Positions 17,894 through 26,070 of a stretch of 64,000 bases of DNA are shown piece by piece. The stretch's first letter is position 1. Every line of letters starts with the position of its first letter. The notes under the pieces are model-generated. The model had not been told where the DNA came from. It saw only the letters and a program-made list of their open reading frames with translations, and did not search any database. The stretch is from Flavihumibacter sp. ZG627 (GTDB lineage Bacteria > Bacteroidota > Bacteroidia > Chitinophagales > Chitinophagaceae), in contig NZ_JPHF01000001.1 of NCBI RefSeq assembly GCF_000814325.1, positions 186,001 to 250,000 on the forward strand, given 5' to 3'. The translations under genes were made by a program, and so were the position numbers.

Positions 17894-18736
17894 ATGGCGT
17901 TTAACTGGCAAACATTCAGAACCAGAACAGGAACTGCAATAATTTTTGCAGTGGTTATGTTGGCTGGAATGCTCTGGAACCAATGGCTGTTCCTGATGCT
18001 ATTTTCAATTATCCATTTCGGATGTTGGTATGAATACCAACAACTGCTTGAAAAAATTGATCCGGATTATAAACAGATCACGCCTTTTCACCGATATGGG
18101 GTAATGATAGCGGGCTGGTGTATTCTTTTGTTCTTTACCGGAAACGATATTTTTTCTGATGTTCTGTCGCTTCATGCCATAGCATGGTGGGTAGGATTAG
18201 TGCTTATTCTTGTTTTGCCAATTATGGAATTGCTTTTTTCTCGGCATATTAACCTGAGAAACATCAGACACTCCATACTAGGGTTGCTCTATATCTCCCT
18301 GAGCTTTGGTCTGCTGGTGCAAATGAGATGGGAAGATTTGCGTTTGCCTATACTGATTATCTTTTCTATATGGATCAATGATACTATGGCATATATAGTC
18401 GGTTCCCTGATAGGTAAAACCCCGTTAAGCACTATTTCTCCAAAAAAAACCTGGGAAGGAACCATCGGAGGTATAATGCTTAGCGTTCTTGTAATGGCAA
18501 TTGTTGTATATACCACTAATTATTTTTATTCTTTAACCCATTCGGTAATAATAGCATTGATCGCAGCTGTTGCCGGAACTTTTGGCGACCTTCTGGAGAG
18601 TAAGGTTAAACGAATGGCGAATGTAAAAGACAGCGGGTCATTTATGCCGGGCCATGGTGGATTTCTTGATCGGTTTGACTCCATCCTCCTGGCAACACCT
18701 TTTGTATGGATCTATGTGAATCTCTTCCTGCGTTGA
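17894..18736 (+). CDS. cdsA: Phosphatidate cytidylyltransferase
   Basis: Makes CDP-diacylglycerol from phosphatidic acid and CTP, the branch point of bacterial phospholipid synthesis, in the inner membrane. The 280-residue product has multiple membrane helices and the complete family signature near its end: SPKKTWEGTIGG, then GDLLESKVKRMANVKDSG and PGHGGFLDRFDS. psd for phosphatidylethanolamine lies about 13 kb away in this window. pheS begins 35 bases after the stop codon. Confidence 0.95.
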   Translation: MAFNWQTFRTRTGTAIIFAVVMLAGMLWNQWLFLMLFSIIHFGCWYEYQQLLEKIDPDYKQITPFHRYGVMIAGWCILLFFTGNDIFSDVLSLHAIAWWVGLVLILVLPIMELLFSRHINLRNIRHSILGLLYISLSFGLLVQMRWEDLRLPILIIFSIWINDTMAYIVGSLIGKTPLSTISPKKTWEGTIGGIMLSVLVMAIVVYTTNYFYSLTHSVIIALIAAVAGTFGDLLESKVKRMANVKDSGSFMPGHGGFLDRFDSILLATPFVWIYVNLFLR

Positions 18737-18759
18737 CTTCAAGCCCTCTTGCTTTTCCT

Positions 18760-18767
18760 TATCTTTG
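18760..18767 (+). promoter_or_regulatory. Bacteroidota-type -7 box immediately before pheS
   Basis: TATCTTTG fits TAnnTTTG and ends only four bases before the pheS ATG, so a transcript from it would be nearly leaderless. A TTG lies 24 bases upstream (18733-18735), slightly further than usual. Confidence 0.5.
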
Positions 18768-18771
18768 GGCT

Positions 18772-19800
18772 ATGGAAAATCTCTTATCCCAGATCGCAGC
18801 CTATAAGCAGGAGATCGAAAATACACAGGCCAATGGGTCAGCCAATTTAGAAGAATATCGCATAAGGTTTCTTGGTACAAAAGGAATCGTCAAAGCCATG
18901 TTTGGGGAAATGAAAAATGTTCCAGCCGAACAAAAGAAAGAATTTGGCGCTATCCTGAATGAATTTAAACAATTTGCAGAAGCTAAATATGAATCCTGGA
19001 AGGCCTCGTTTTCAGGCCCCGATGAATTAACCAATGAAATTGATCTGACCCTTCCGGGTGACCCAATGAATCTTGGTTCGCGGCACCCTATCAGTCTGGT
19101 GAGAAACGAGATTATCTCAATATTCCGAAGACTGGGATTTTCCGTTGCTGAAGGCCCGGAGGTTGAAGATGACTGGCATAATTTTACCGCCCTGAACCTA
19201 CCCGAGAATCATCCTGCCCGCGATATGCAGGACACATTTTACCTGAACCAGAACCCCGATTGGTTACTACGTACACATACCAGCAATGTACAGGTGAGAG
19301 AAATGGAAAAAGGTAAGTTGCCAATACGCATCGTTTGCCCCGGAAGGGTATACCGAAATGAAACAATTTCGGCACGCGCACACTGCTTCTTTCACCAGGT
19401 GGAAGGATTATATATTGACGAACATGTTTCTTTTGCCGATCTAAAGCAGACCTTATACTTTTTTGTACAGGAACTGTTTGGACGCGATGTAAAGATCCGC
19501 TTCCGGCCATCCTATTTCCCCTTTACTGAACCCAGTGCTGAGATGGATATAAGCTGCCTTCTTTGCAACGGAAAAGGTTGTAATGTATGTAAAAATACCG
19601 GTTGGGTTGAGATACTAGGCTGTGGTATGGTTCACCCACAGGTTTTGGAGAATTGTAGTATTGATAGTAATAAATTCACGGGTTTTGCATTCGGAATGGG
19701 CATTGAAAGAATTACTATGCTGAAACACCAGATAAATGATCTTCGCCTCTTTAGCGAAAACGATGTAAGGTTTCTGCAACAGTTCACTGCAAGCTTATAA
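18772..19800 (+). CDS. pheS: Phenylalanine--tRNA ligase alpha subunit
   Basis: Catalytic subunit of phenylalanyl-tRNA synthetase. The 342-residue product has an N-terminal coiled-coil arm (about 1-85) and the class II core: LGSRHPISLV, motif 2 around GRVYRNETISARAHCFFHQVEG (here GRVYRNETI and CFFHQVEGLY), FRPSYFPFTEPSAEMD and motif 3 GFAFGMGIERITML. A small cysteine-rich insert, CLLCNGKGCNVC, precedes the last strands and is typical of Bacteroidota. The ATG at 18772 starts the usual N-terminus; the open frame extends further upstream into cdsA. pheT is not in the window. Confidence 0.95.
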   Translation: MENLLSQIAAYKQEIENTQANGSANLEEYRIRFLGTKGIVKAMFGEMKNVPAEQKKEFGAILNEFKQFAEAKYESWKASFSGPDELTNEIDLTLPGDPMNLGSRHPISLVRNEIISIFRRLGFSVAEGPEVEDDWHNFTALNLPENHPARDMQDTFYLNQNPDWLLRTHTSNVQVREMEKGKLPIRIVCPGRVYRNETISARAHCFFHQVEGLYIDEHVSFADLKQTLYFFVQELFGRDVKIRFRPSYFPFTEPSAEMDISCLLCNGKGCNVCKNTGWVEILGCGMVHPQVLENCSIDSNKFTGFAFGMGIERITMLKHQINDLRLFSENDVRFLQQFTASL

Positions 19801-20649
19801 ATGAATTCAACGATCAAATCCATTTGCGTTTGTGGAGCTGGAACTATGGGAACCGGTATTGCACAAGCTGCTGCCCAGCATGGGTTCACTGTTATAGTAT
19901 TTGATATCGGTGAAAGCATGCTGAAACAGAGCCGGATCGGCATGGAGAAAAACCTGCAATCTCTGGTAAATAAGAATAAAATTTCTGCGTCTACCCGGAA
20001 AATAATACTTGATAAGGTGTCCTTTACATCCAGCTACCAGTCATGTATAGCTGATTTTGTTATTGAAGCCATTCTCGAAAAACCAGTTGCCAAACAGGAA
20101 CTTTTCCGGCAGCTTTTTGAAGTAAATAGTGATGCCACCATTTTTGCCACTAATACCTCATCTTTATCAGTAACAGAAATCGCCAGGGCATTACCTTACC
20201 CATCCCGGGTGGTCGGTATGCATTTTTTTAACCCCGCCACCATAATGAAACTCGTAGAAGTTGTCCAAACTAAATTTAATAGTGCTGCAACTATAGAACT
20301 GGTTATGCAACTGGCCCTTGATATGGGAAAGAAACCAGTGCGTTGCATTGATGCACCCGGCTTCATCGTCAATCGTGTGGCCCGGCCTTATTACATTGAA
20401 GCATTGCGGTTGGCGGAGGAGGGCGTGTCAATGTCCGTTATTGACGCCCTGATGGAGTCGGCCGGTTTTAAAATGGGACCCTTCCATTTGATGGACCTTA
20501 TCGGTAATGACGTCAATTATGCCGTTAGCTGCAGTGTTTATGAACAACTGGGTAAACCCCCAAGACTAACACCATCAGCCATACAGCAACAAATTGTTGC
20601 GGCAGGAAAACTGGGTAGGAAATCCGGTGTAGGTTACTATAACTACTGA
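19801..20649 (+). CDS. 3-hydroxyacyl-CoA (3-hydroxybutyryl-CoA) dehydrogenase
   Basis: Oxidises L-3-hydroxyacyl-CoA with NAD in fatty-acid or butyrate-type metabolism. The 282-residue single-domain enzyme has the Rossmann motif GAGTMGTGIAQAAAQ, the NTSSLSVTEIA segment, the catalytic His in MHFFNPATIMKLVEVV and the APGFIVNRVARPYY dimer helix. Its ATG directly follows the pheS stop codon (TAA-ATG), so the two are likely translated from one message. Hbd or PaaH are possible names; without neighbouring beta-oxidation genes the pathway is not defined. Confidence 0.92.
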   Translation: MNSTIKSICVCGAGTMGTGIAQAAAQHGFTVIVFDIGESMLKQSRIGMEKNLQSLVNKNKISASTRKIILDKVSFTSSYQSCIADFVIEAILEKPVAKQELFRQLFEVNSDATIFATNTSSLSVTEIARALPYPSRVVGMHFFNPATIMKLVEVVQTKFNSAATIELVMQLALDMGKKPVRCIDAPGFIVNRVARPYYIEALRLAEEGVSMSVIDALMESAGFKMGPFHLMDLIGNDVNYAVSCSVYEQLGKPPRLTPSAIQQQIVAAGKLGRKSGVGYYNY

Positions 20650-20709
20650 TATGTTTTATTATTACTTAGATTTGACTTCATGACCCCAACAGGTAATCCC
20701 GATGCAGGA

Positions 20710-21705
20710 ATGAATCACATATTGGTTACAGGAGGAACTGGATTTCTGGGGGCCTATATCCTCAGGCGGCTCATTTTGGATGGTTTCACGGTAACTGCCA
20801 TTAAAAGAAAAGATAGTGCTCTCCCCAATTTTATAGATCCCGAAATAATCCAGAAAGTCATTTGGCTTGAAGGCGATGTTCTCGACATTGGTTCGCTGGA
20901 AGATGCAATGGAAAATGTTGACGCAGTTATCCATTCAGCTGCAGTAGTCTCTTTCCATAAGGTCGACCGTCAAAAAATGTATGCAACCAATATAAAAGGT
21001 ACGGCTAATGTGGTAAATATAGCTATTGAAAAAGGTATCAAGAAGATGGTACATGTTAGTTCGGTGGCGGCGCTTGGTAGAACCAAAAAAGATGAGACCG
21101 TAGACGAGAATAAAACCTGGACCATCAGCAGAAATAATACTCATTATGCCATTACTAAACAGAAAGCAGAAATGGAAATGTGGAGGGGAATGGCTGAAGG
21201 CCTGCATGGTGTGATTGTGAATCCAAGTACGATACTCGGTTATGGAAACTGGAATAACAGTAGCTGTGCTATTTTCAAAAATGCATGGCAGGAATTTCCA
21301 TGGTATACCAATGGAGTAAACGGCTTTGTTTATGTTGAAGATGTTGCAAATGCTACGGTCCAACTTCTTAAATCAGATATTTCAATGGAGCGTTTCATTA
21401 TAAATGGCGACAACTGGAGTTTTAAGGAAGTGCTCACTTCAATGGCCACTTCTTTTGGGAAAAATCCCCCTTCACGAAAGGCAAGTCGGCTCTTAGGCTC
21501 ATTGGCATGGCGCTTTGAAAAAATTAAATCATTATTTACCGGACAGAAGCCTTTACTCAGTCGTGAATCTGCGAAAATAGCACAAAGCAAAACCCGGTTT
21601 AACAATAGTAAAATTACGGGAGCATTACCCGCATTTCAGTTCACCCCCCTTGAAGAGGCAATTAAGTTGAGTTGCAAGCGGTATTTAAAAGAGCATTCAC
21701 GATAA
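20710..21705 (+). CDS. NAD-dependent epimerase/dehydratase family protein
   Basis: Extended short-chain dehydrogenase of about 331 residues. It begins MNHILVTGGTGFLGAYIL, a classic NAD(P)-binding GxxGxxG fold; the catalytic Tyr-x-x-x-Lys is HYAITKQKAE, with the partner serine in VHVSSVAALG. The resemblance is to dihydroflavonol-reductase-like members that act on small carbonyls or nucleotide sugars; the substrate is not evident. An upstream in-frame ATG at 20680 would add ten residues before the fold and is less likely. A probable terminator follows at 21733-21757. Confidence 0.88.
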   Translation: MNHILVTGGTGFLGAYILRRLILDGFTVTAIKRKDSALPNFIDPEIIQKVIWLEGDVLDIGSLEDAMENVDAVIHSAAVVSFHKVDRQKMYATNIKGTANVVNIAIEKGIKKMVHVSSVAALGRTKKDETVDENKTWTISRNNTHYAITKQKAEMEMWRGMAEGLHGVIVNPSTILGYGNWNNSSCAIFKNAWQEFPWYTNGVNGFVYVEDVANATVQLLKSDISMERFIINGDNWSFKEVLTSMATSFGKNPPSRKASRLLGSLAWRFEKIKSLFTGQKPLLSRESAKIAQSKTRFNNSKITGALPAFQFTPLEEAIKLSCKRYLKEHSR

Positions 21706-21732
21706 ATGGCCTCTTTTTTGAGTCCTCTGCAT

Positions 21733-21757
21733 ACGACTTCACTTAAAAAGTCGTTTT
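21733..21757 (+). terminator. Probable intrinsic terminator after the epimerase gene
   Basis: ACGACTT (21733-21739) pairs with AAGTCGT (21748-21754) around an 8-base loop and is followed by a short T-run. The stem is short, so confidence is moderate. Confidence 0.5.
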
Positions 21758-21782
21758 AATTGCTGTTCCAAACTTGATACTT

Positions 21783-22862
21783 ATGCAAAAACTGATAGTA
21801 CTTTTTACCGCTCTGTTCTTATGTTTCAATTTCCTTAATGCCCAGGAACATTTTAAAGTGACTGGAAGGGTGATTGATTCGGCTTCCCAACAACCCTTAA
21901 ATGGAGCATCGGTTTTTTGTCAGAATACCACTTTCGGAGTAATAACCAATGCCGATGGAGAATTTGCTATAAGTCTCCCGAGAGGGGGGTATGACCTCGT
22001 AGTTTCATTTACCGGGTACCAGTCTTTTGAACAGCGTATCAATACATCAAGTACAGAACCAATTGCTATTGCTCTTATGGCAAAAGATAAAAGCATGGAA
22101 AGTGTTACTGTAGCTGGAAGCAATGAAGTACCTGATGGATATGTAAAGTATGGTGAGTTTTTCAACGAGCTGTTTTTTGGAACAACTGCAAATGCTAAAG
22201 AATGTAAGCTGCTTAATCCAGAAGCACTAAGGTTTTTCTATAGTAAGAAACGTAATAAATTGAAAGTGCTTGCTAAGGAAGACTTGCAGATTGAAAATAA
22301 TGCGCTGGGCTATAAGATCAGGTATCAATTGGATTCGTTAAGCTTTGAATATGGTCCTAAAATGAGCACCTATACAGGTTACCCCTTTTTTGAAGAGATG
22401 AATGGATCTGATGTAGAACAGGCAAAATGGAATTTCAATCGTAAGAAAGCTTACCTGGGCAGTAAACTCCATTTTATGCGCGCGTGGTATGATAGTACAA
22501 TTCAGAAAGAAGGGTTTGCTCTTGAGCGTGTAAACCCCGATGCCCGAGAGTTTGAGGCAACACCAATCGAAAACTATTATGACTCTGCCTTTTATAGTTA
22601 TGATAGCAGTGCTGTTGACATTGCCCTACAAGGAAAATTTCGCATCAAATACAATAAGGAGAAACCCGATCCCAAATTTGTAAGCTTCTTTAAATTACCA
22701 CCCCATATAAAGGTGCAATTGTCAATCCTTGATATCCTGGATAGTTTTGTGATTGAAGAAAATGGCTATTGGTACCAACAGACTGATCTGATCAATACAG
22801 GTTATTGGAGTTACGAAAGGATGGCCGAAGCTGTGCCTTATGATTACCTGCCATCAGAATAA
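21783..22862 (+). CDS. Secreted carboxypeptidase-regulatory-like domain protein
   Basis: The product of 359 residues has a signal peptide (MQKLIVLFTALFLCFNFLNAQ) and a carboxypeptidase-D regulatory-like beta sandwich over about residues 25-105 (VTGRVIDSASQQPLNGASVF, seen as VTGRVIDS and PLNGASVF; then ITNADGEFAISLPRG and VSFTGYQ). The remaining 250 residues have no motif I recognise but are rich in aromatic residues and Lys/Glu. This architecture is common in Bacteroidota outer-envelope proteins. The ATG at 21783 is chosen over an in-frame TTG at 21774 because the signal peptide begins there. Its gene is convergent with lpxD. Confidence 0.8.
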   Translation: MQKLIVLFTALFLCFNFLNAQEHFKVTGRVIDSASQQPLNGASVFCQNTTFGVITNADGEFAISLPRGGYDLVVSFTGYQSFEQRINTSSTEPIAIALMAKDKSMESVTVAGSNEVPDGYVKYGEFFNELFFGTTANAKECKLLNPEALRFFYSKKRNKLKVLAKEDLQIENNALGYKIRYQLDSLSFEYGPKMSTYTGYPFFEEMNGSDVEQAKWNFNRKKAYLGSKLHFMRAWYDSTIQKEGFALERVNPDAREFEATPIENYYDSAFYSYDSSAVDIALQGKFRIKYNKEKPDPKFVSFFKLPPHIKVQLSILDILDSFVIEENGYWYQQTDLINTGYWSYERMAEAVPYDYLPSE

Positions 22863-22880
22863 AATTGACACAGTAAATTC

Positions 22881-23825
22881 TTATGGTTTCAGCTTGGCCC
22901 AGATCTCTGGAATTCTTTTGATCCAGATCAGTTCCCTTTTTTTCACAGATGCTTCATCAGTAGGCGATCCCCAATAAATTTTGCCACCCTCCAGGTCACC
23001 AGGCACGCCCGCCTGTGCAAGTACAACCGCATTTTTACCAATAGTAAGGGTTTTATTTACACCTACCTGACCCCATAATACTACCCCGTCCTCCAGCGTT
23101 ACAGCACCCGCAATACCAACCTGTGCTGCTATAAGACAGTTCTTTCCAGTAACAGTATCATGACCTATATGCACCTGGTTATCAAGTTTGGTACCTGCTC
23201 CAATTATCGTATCTGAACTAACACCTCTGTCAATAGTACAACCAGCTCCGGTTTCCACGTAATCCTCAAGTATAACCCTGCCACAACTCTGCATTTTTTT
23301 ATACCAGATTGGTCGATCTTTTTTGGTGTTATAATAGAAAGCATCTGATCCTATAACTGTACCGGATTGGATTATCACGTTGTTACCAATAATACAATGA
23401 TCCAGTATGGTTACATTGGGATGAATACGACAGTTGCTTCCAATCACAACATGATGTCCGATAAAAACATTCGGAGCAATATATGTGCCTTCTCCAATTT
23501 CAGCAGTATTACTAATGGATTGCGTTGCAGGTGTGAAGGGACGAAAGTAGTCAACGATTGTAGTATAGGCTTCAAAAGGATTGTCAACAACGAGTAATGC
23601 TTTGCTTTCCGGGACTATAACATCACGATTGTTTATGATAATAAATGAAGCTGCTGATAACAAACATTTCTCGTAGTATTTTGGATGATCCACAAAAACA
23701 AGATCACCTTCTTCAACACGATGGATCTCATTTATGCCTGTTGCCATGCCAGAACTATTGCCGATGAGCTCCGCATTGATCAATTCAGCCATCCATGTTA
23801 AAGAAACCGGAGAAGGGAATCGCAT
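22881..23825 (-). CDS. lpxD: LpxD-type UDP-3-O-acyl-glucosamine N-acyltransferase homologue
   Basis: LpxD adds the second acyl chain to UDP-glucosamine in lipid A synthesis. The 314-residue product has the N-terminal uridine-binding domain (VEEGDLVFVDHPKYYEKC, with FVDHPKYY as the usual FxxNPKY) and a left-handed helix of hexapeptide repeats. The catalytic His lies in QVHIGHDTV, followed by CLIAAQVGIAGAVTLEDG and VVLWGQVGVN. The ATG at 23825 (MRFPSPVSLTW) is preferred over one at 23855 because a TACCTTTG promoter box lies between them. It stands alone, away from lpxC/fabZ and lpxA, so it may be a second homologue rather than the lipid A enzyme itself. Confidence 0.82.
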   Translation of the reverse strand: MRFPSPVSLTWMAELINAELIGNSSGMATGINEIHRVEEGDLVFVDHPKYYEKCLLSAASFIIINNRDVIVPESKALLVVDNPFEAYTTIVDYFRPFTPATQSISNTAEIGEGTYIAPNVFIGHHVVIGSNCRIHPNVTILDHCIIGNNVIIQSGTVIGSDAFYYNTKKDRPIWYKKMQSCGRVILEDYVETGAGCTIDRGVSSDTIIGAGTKLDNQVHIGHDTVTGKNCLIAAQVGIAGAVTLEDGVVLWGQVGVNKTLTIGKNAVVLAQAGVPGDLEGGKIYWGSPTDEASVKKRELIWIKRIPEIWAKLKP

Positions 23826-23840
23826 AATTTGAAATTTGCT

Positions 23841-23848
23841 CAAAGGTA
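23841..23848 (-). promoter_or_regulatory. Bacteroidota-type -7 box of the lpxD homologue
   Basis: On the minus strand TACCTTTG matches TAnnTTTG and lies 15 bases before the ATG at 23825. It would make the upstream ATG at 23855 untranslated, which decides the start. No TTG is seen at the ideal distance. Confidence 0.5.
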
Positions 23849-23961
23849 ATTGCATCTGTTGTGATGGAAATCATGATTCGCTTTTCCACACGACAAATAA
23901 AAATGTGAATAAAATTTATTGAAATATTTTTTTCGTTAGCAAAAATTATTTTTAATATTGT

Positions 23962-24034
23962 GTAGGGAAATTTTGTTCCCTACTTACTAACCCATCCAAA
24001 ATACAAAGCTCGGTTTACTCCCGGGCTTTTTTTC
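23962..24034 (+). ncRNA. Candidate small RNA or rluE leader ending in a terminator
   Basis: Between divergent lpxD and the rluE-type gene there are two consecutive hairpins on the plus strand: GTAGGGAA/TTCCCTAC (23962-23969 with 23976-23983) and the terminator at 24006-24034. No protein gene lies upstream on this strand to be terminated. The arrangement fits either a small RNA of roughly 70-100 bases or a transcription attenuator in the leader of the gene at 24062. The 5' end is not determined. Confidence 0.35.
24006..24034 (+). terminator. Orphan intrinsic terminator upstream of the rluE-type gene
   Basis: AAGCTCGG (24006-24013) pairs with CCGGGCTT (24021-24028, one U-G pair) around a 7-base loop and runs into a stretch of T. 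It has the form of a standard terminator but lies 28 bases before a start codon. Confidence 0.7.
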
Positions 24035-24061
24035 TGTCTATAATTCAATGTTTCATTCTTC

Positions 24062-24649
24062 ATGTTGCACTACTTCGCGTTATATAAACCCTTTGAAGTG
24101 CTGACACAATTCAGTTCAGAAGGGAATAAGAAAACACTTAAAGATATCATTGATGTTCCCACAGATGTATACCCTGTTGGCAGACTGGATTATGATAGTG
24201 AAGGATTGTTGCTGCTTACAAATGACAAAGGCGTGAATGCCGCACTGTTACAACCTTCTAAGCGGCGGGAAAAATCTTACTTCGTGCAGCTGGAAGGTGA
24301 GATCACACCAGATGCTATATCAGAACTTAAGAAAGGGGTTAATATTAGTATCAACAATAAATTACATCATACCCTTCCCGCTAAAGTTATATCGCTATCC
24401 AAAGCACCTTCATTGCCCGAAAGAAATCCTCCTATACGTTTCCGAAAGAATATTCCAACGAGTTGGATAAGCTTATCAATACGTGAAGGCAAGAACCGTC
24501 AGGTCAGGAAAATGACGGCTAGTGTTGGATTCCCTACCCTAAGACTCGTTCGTTATAGGATAGGAGGCATGAATATTGAAGGATGGTATCCTGGTGAACT
24601 GCGATCATTTACTAGGGAAGAATTTTATAAACTGGTTTTTAACGGCTAA
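24062..24649 (+). CDS. 23S rRNA pseudouridine synthase, RluE/RsuA family
   Basis: Isomerises a uridine of rRNA to pseudouridine. The 195-residue product lacks an S4 domain and starts directly with the catalytic domain (LHYFALYKPFEVLTQFS). The catalytic Asp43 is in PVGRLDYDSEGLLLLTND, and the KSYFVQLEGEIT strand and the REGKNRQVRKMTASVGFPTLRLVR segment (seen as EGKNRQVRKMTA and LRLVRYRIG) are family hallmarks. Length and lack of S4 match RluE. A terminator-like hairpin lies just upstream, which may attenuate it. yicC follows 48 bases later. Confidence 0.9.
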   Translation: MLHYFALYKPFEVLTQFSSEGNKKTLKDIIDVPTDVYPVGRLDYDSEGLLLLTNDKGVNAALLQPSKRREKSYFVQLEGEITPDAISELKKGVNISINNKLHHTLPAKVISLSKAPSLPERNPPIRFRKNIPTSWISLSIREGKNRQVRKMTASVGFPTLRLVRYRIGGMNIEGWYPGELRSFTREEFYKLVFNG

Positions 24650-24697
24650 TCCCTCTATCCTCTCAATTCCTTACCTTGCCCCTTAAACATTATTTAC

Positions 24698-25573
24698 ATG
24701 CTGAAATCAATGACGGGCTTTGGAAGGTCAGAACAGAATGTGGGAGATAAGACCTTCCTGGTAGATATTAAATCGCTTAATGGTAAACAGTTTGAATGTT
24801 CCTTGCGAATGCCCGCATTTCTGAAGCCATTTGAATTCGATATTCGTAAACGCCTTTCCGAAAAGCTGCAGCGCGGCACAATTGATTGCACTGTAAGCCT
24901 TAAGCAAACCGGGAATGCAAAACCTGTATCTATTAACACCTCACTGGCAAAAGCATACTACCAACCGCTCGCCGAACTGTCAAAAGAATTGGGACTGGAT
25001 CCTTCCCAGATCCTCGGTAATATTCTCAAACTTCCGGAAGTAATTACTCCCAGCTCAGATACTTTAACAGAAGAAGAGTGGTTGACATTCCGTGATATAC
25101 TTGACCAGGCAGCTGATGAACTCAATACCCATCGTTTCGAAGAGGGTAAGGTGCTGGAAGATGATTTATTGAAAAGGATTTCCAATATCGAAAAACAACA
25201 ACTCATCGTTGAGGCACTTGAACCACAGCGACAAAAAAAGATAAGGGAAGGACTGGTAAAACTTCTTGAAGAGAATGTAGGTCAGGAGAATTATGATAAG
25301 AATCGCCTGGAACAAGAGATCATTTTCTATATAGAGAAAATTGATATCAGCGAAGAAATGGTTCGTCTGAGAAACCATTGTGACTATTTCAGGACCATGC
25401 TTCGTGAAAATGATTCAGAGATAGGCAAGAAACTTTCCTTCCTGCTGCAGGAAATTGGCAGGGAGATCAATACTACCGGCGCTAAAGCCTATGATTCGAC
25501 TATCCAGCAGTCCGTGGTTATGATGAAAGATGAATTGGAAAAAGCCAAGGAGCAGGTGCTGAATGTTTTATAA
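24698..25573 (+). CDS. yicC: YicC family endoribonuclease
   Basis: YicC-type proteins are conserved endoribonucleases implicated in small-RNA decay. The 291-residue product begins MLKSMTGFGRSEQ, the family signature, followed by VDIKSLNGKQFECSLRMP and LQRGTIDCTV. The C-terminal part (DUF1732) carries RLEQEIIFYIEKIDISEEMVRLRNH, seen as EIIFYIEKIDISEE and RLRNHCDYF, and ends KKLSFLLQEIGREINTTGAKA. In many bacteria it neighbours gmk; here gldH follows 15 bases later instead. Confidence 0.93.
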   Translation: MLKSMTGFGRSEQNVGDKTFLVDIKSLNGKQFECSLRMPAFLKPFEFDIRKRLSEKLQRGTIDCTVSLKQTGNAKPVSINTSLAKAYYQPLAELSKELGLDPSQILGNILKLPEVITPSSDTLTEEEWLTFRDILDQAADELNTHRFEEGKVLEDDLLKRISNIEKQQLIVEALEPQRQKKIREGLVKLLEENVGQENYDKNRLEQEIIFYIEKIDISEEMVRLRNHCDYFRTMLRENDSEIGKKLSFLLQEIGREINTTGAKAYDSTIQQSVVMMKDELEKAKEQVLNVL

Positions 25574-25588
25574 GTTATTTTTACAGGT

Positions 25589-26068
25589 ATGAAACTCGTT
25601 CATCGATTTTTGTTTTTTATAGTGCCAGCAGTTTTACTGGTTGGATCTTGCCAGAAAGTGGATCTTTTTGAAAAAAATGTATCCCTGAAGGAGCATCGCT
25701 GGCCATCAGCAGTGAAACCCGAAATAAGTTTCACCATCACAGATACAACATCACTGTATAATCTTTTTGTGGTCCTCCGGCATACGGAAGCCTATCGCTA
25801 CAATAATTTATGGTTGAAGATCCATACAATTCCGCCAGGTGATAGCACTGGTTCACCTCAATCACTCGACCTTCAACTTGCCAGTAATGAAAAAGGATGG
25901 TTGGGTGTTGGGATGGATGATATTTATGAACACCGTATAAGAATTACTGCCTCTGCCATTTCATTAAAACCTGGAACGTACCGCTTCAAACTGGAGCAGA
26001 TAATGCGTGATGATCCATTATTACATATCCTGAATGTTGGGATAAGGGTGGAAAGGGTACCCAACTGA
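25589..26068 (+). CDS. gldH: Gliding motility lipoprotein GldH
   Basis: GldH is a lipoprotein required for gliding in Flavobacterium and widespread in Bacteroidota. The 159-residue product has a lipoprotein signal peptide (VPAVLLVGSC, lipobox V-G-S-C). Family features are HRWPSAVKPEISFTITDT, the FVVLRHTEAYRYNNLWL segment, WLGVGMDDIYEHRI and the ending GTYRFKLEQIMRDDPL with ILNVGIRVER. It is close to a sensor kinase gene (two bases apart) and probably shares its transcript. Presence does not prove gliding: many non-gliding Bacteroidota keep gldH. Confidence 0.87.
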   Translation: MKLVHRFLFFIVPAVLLVGSCQKVDLFEKNVSLKEHRWPSAVKPEISFTITDTTSLYNLFVVLRHTEAYRYNNLWLKIHTIPPGDSTGSPQSLDLQLASNEKGWLGVGMDDIYEHRIRITASAISLKPGTYRFKLEQIMRDDPLLHILNVGIRVERVPN

Positions 26069-26070
26069 TT

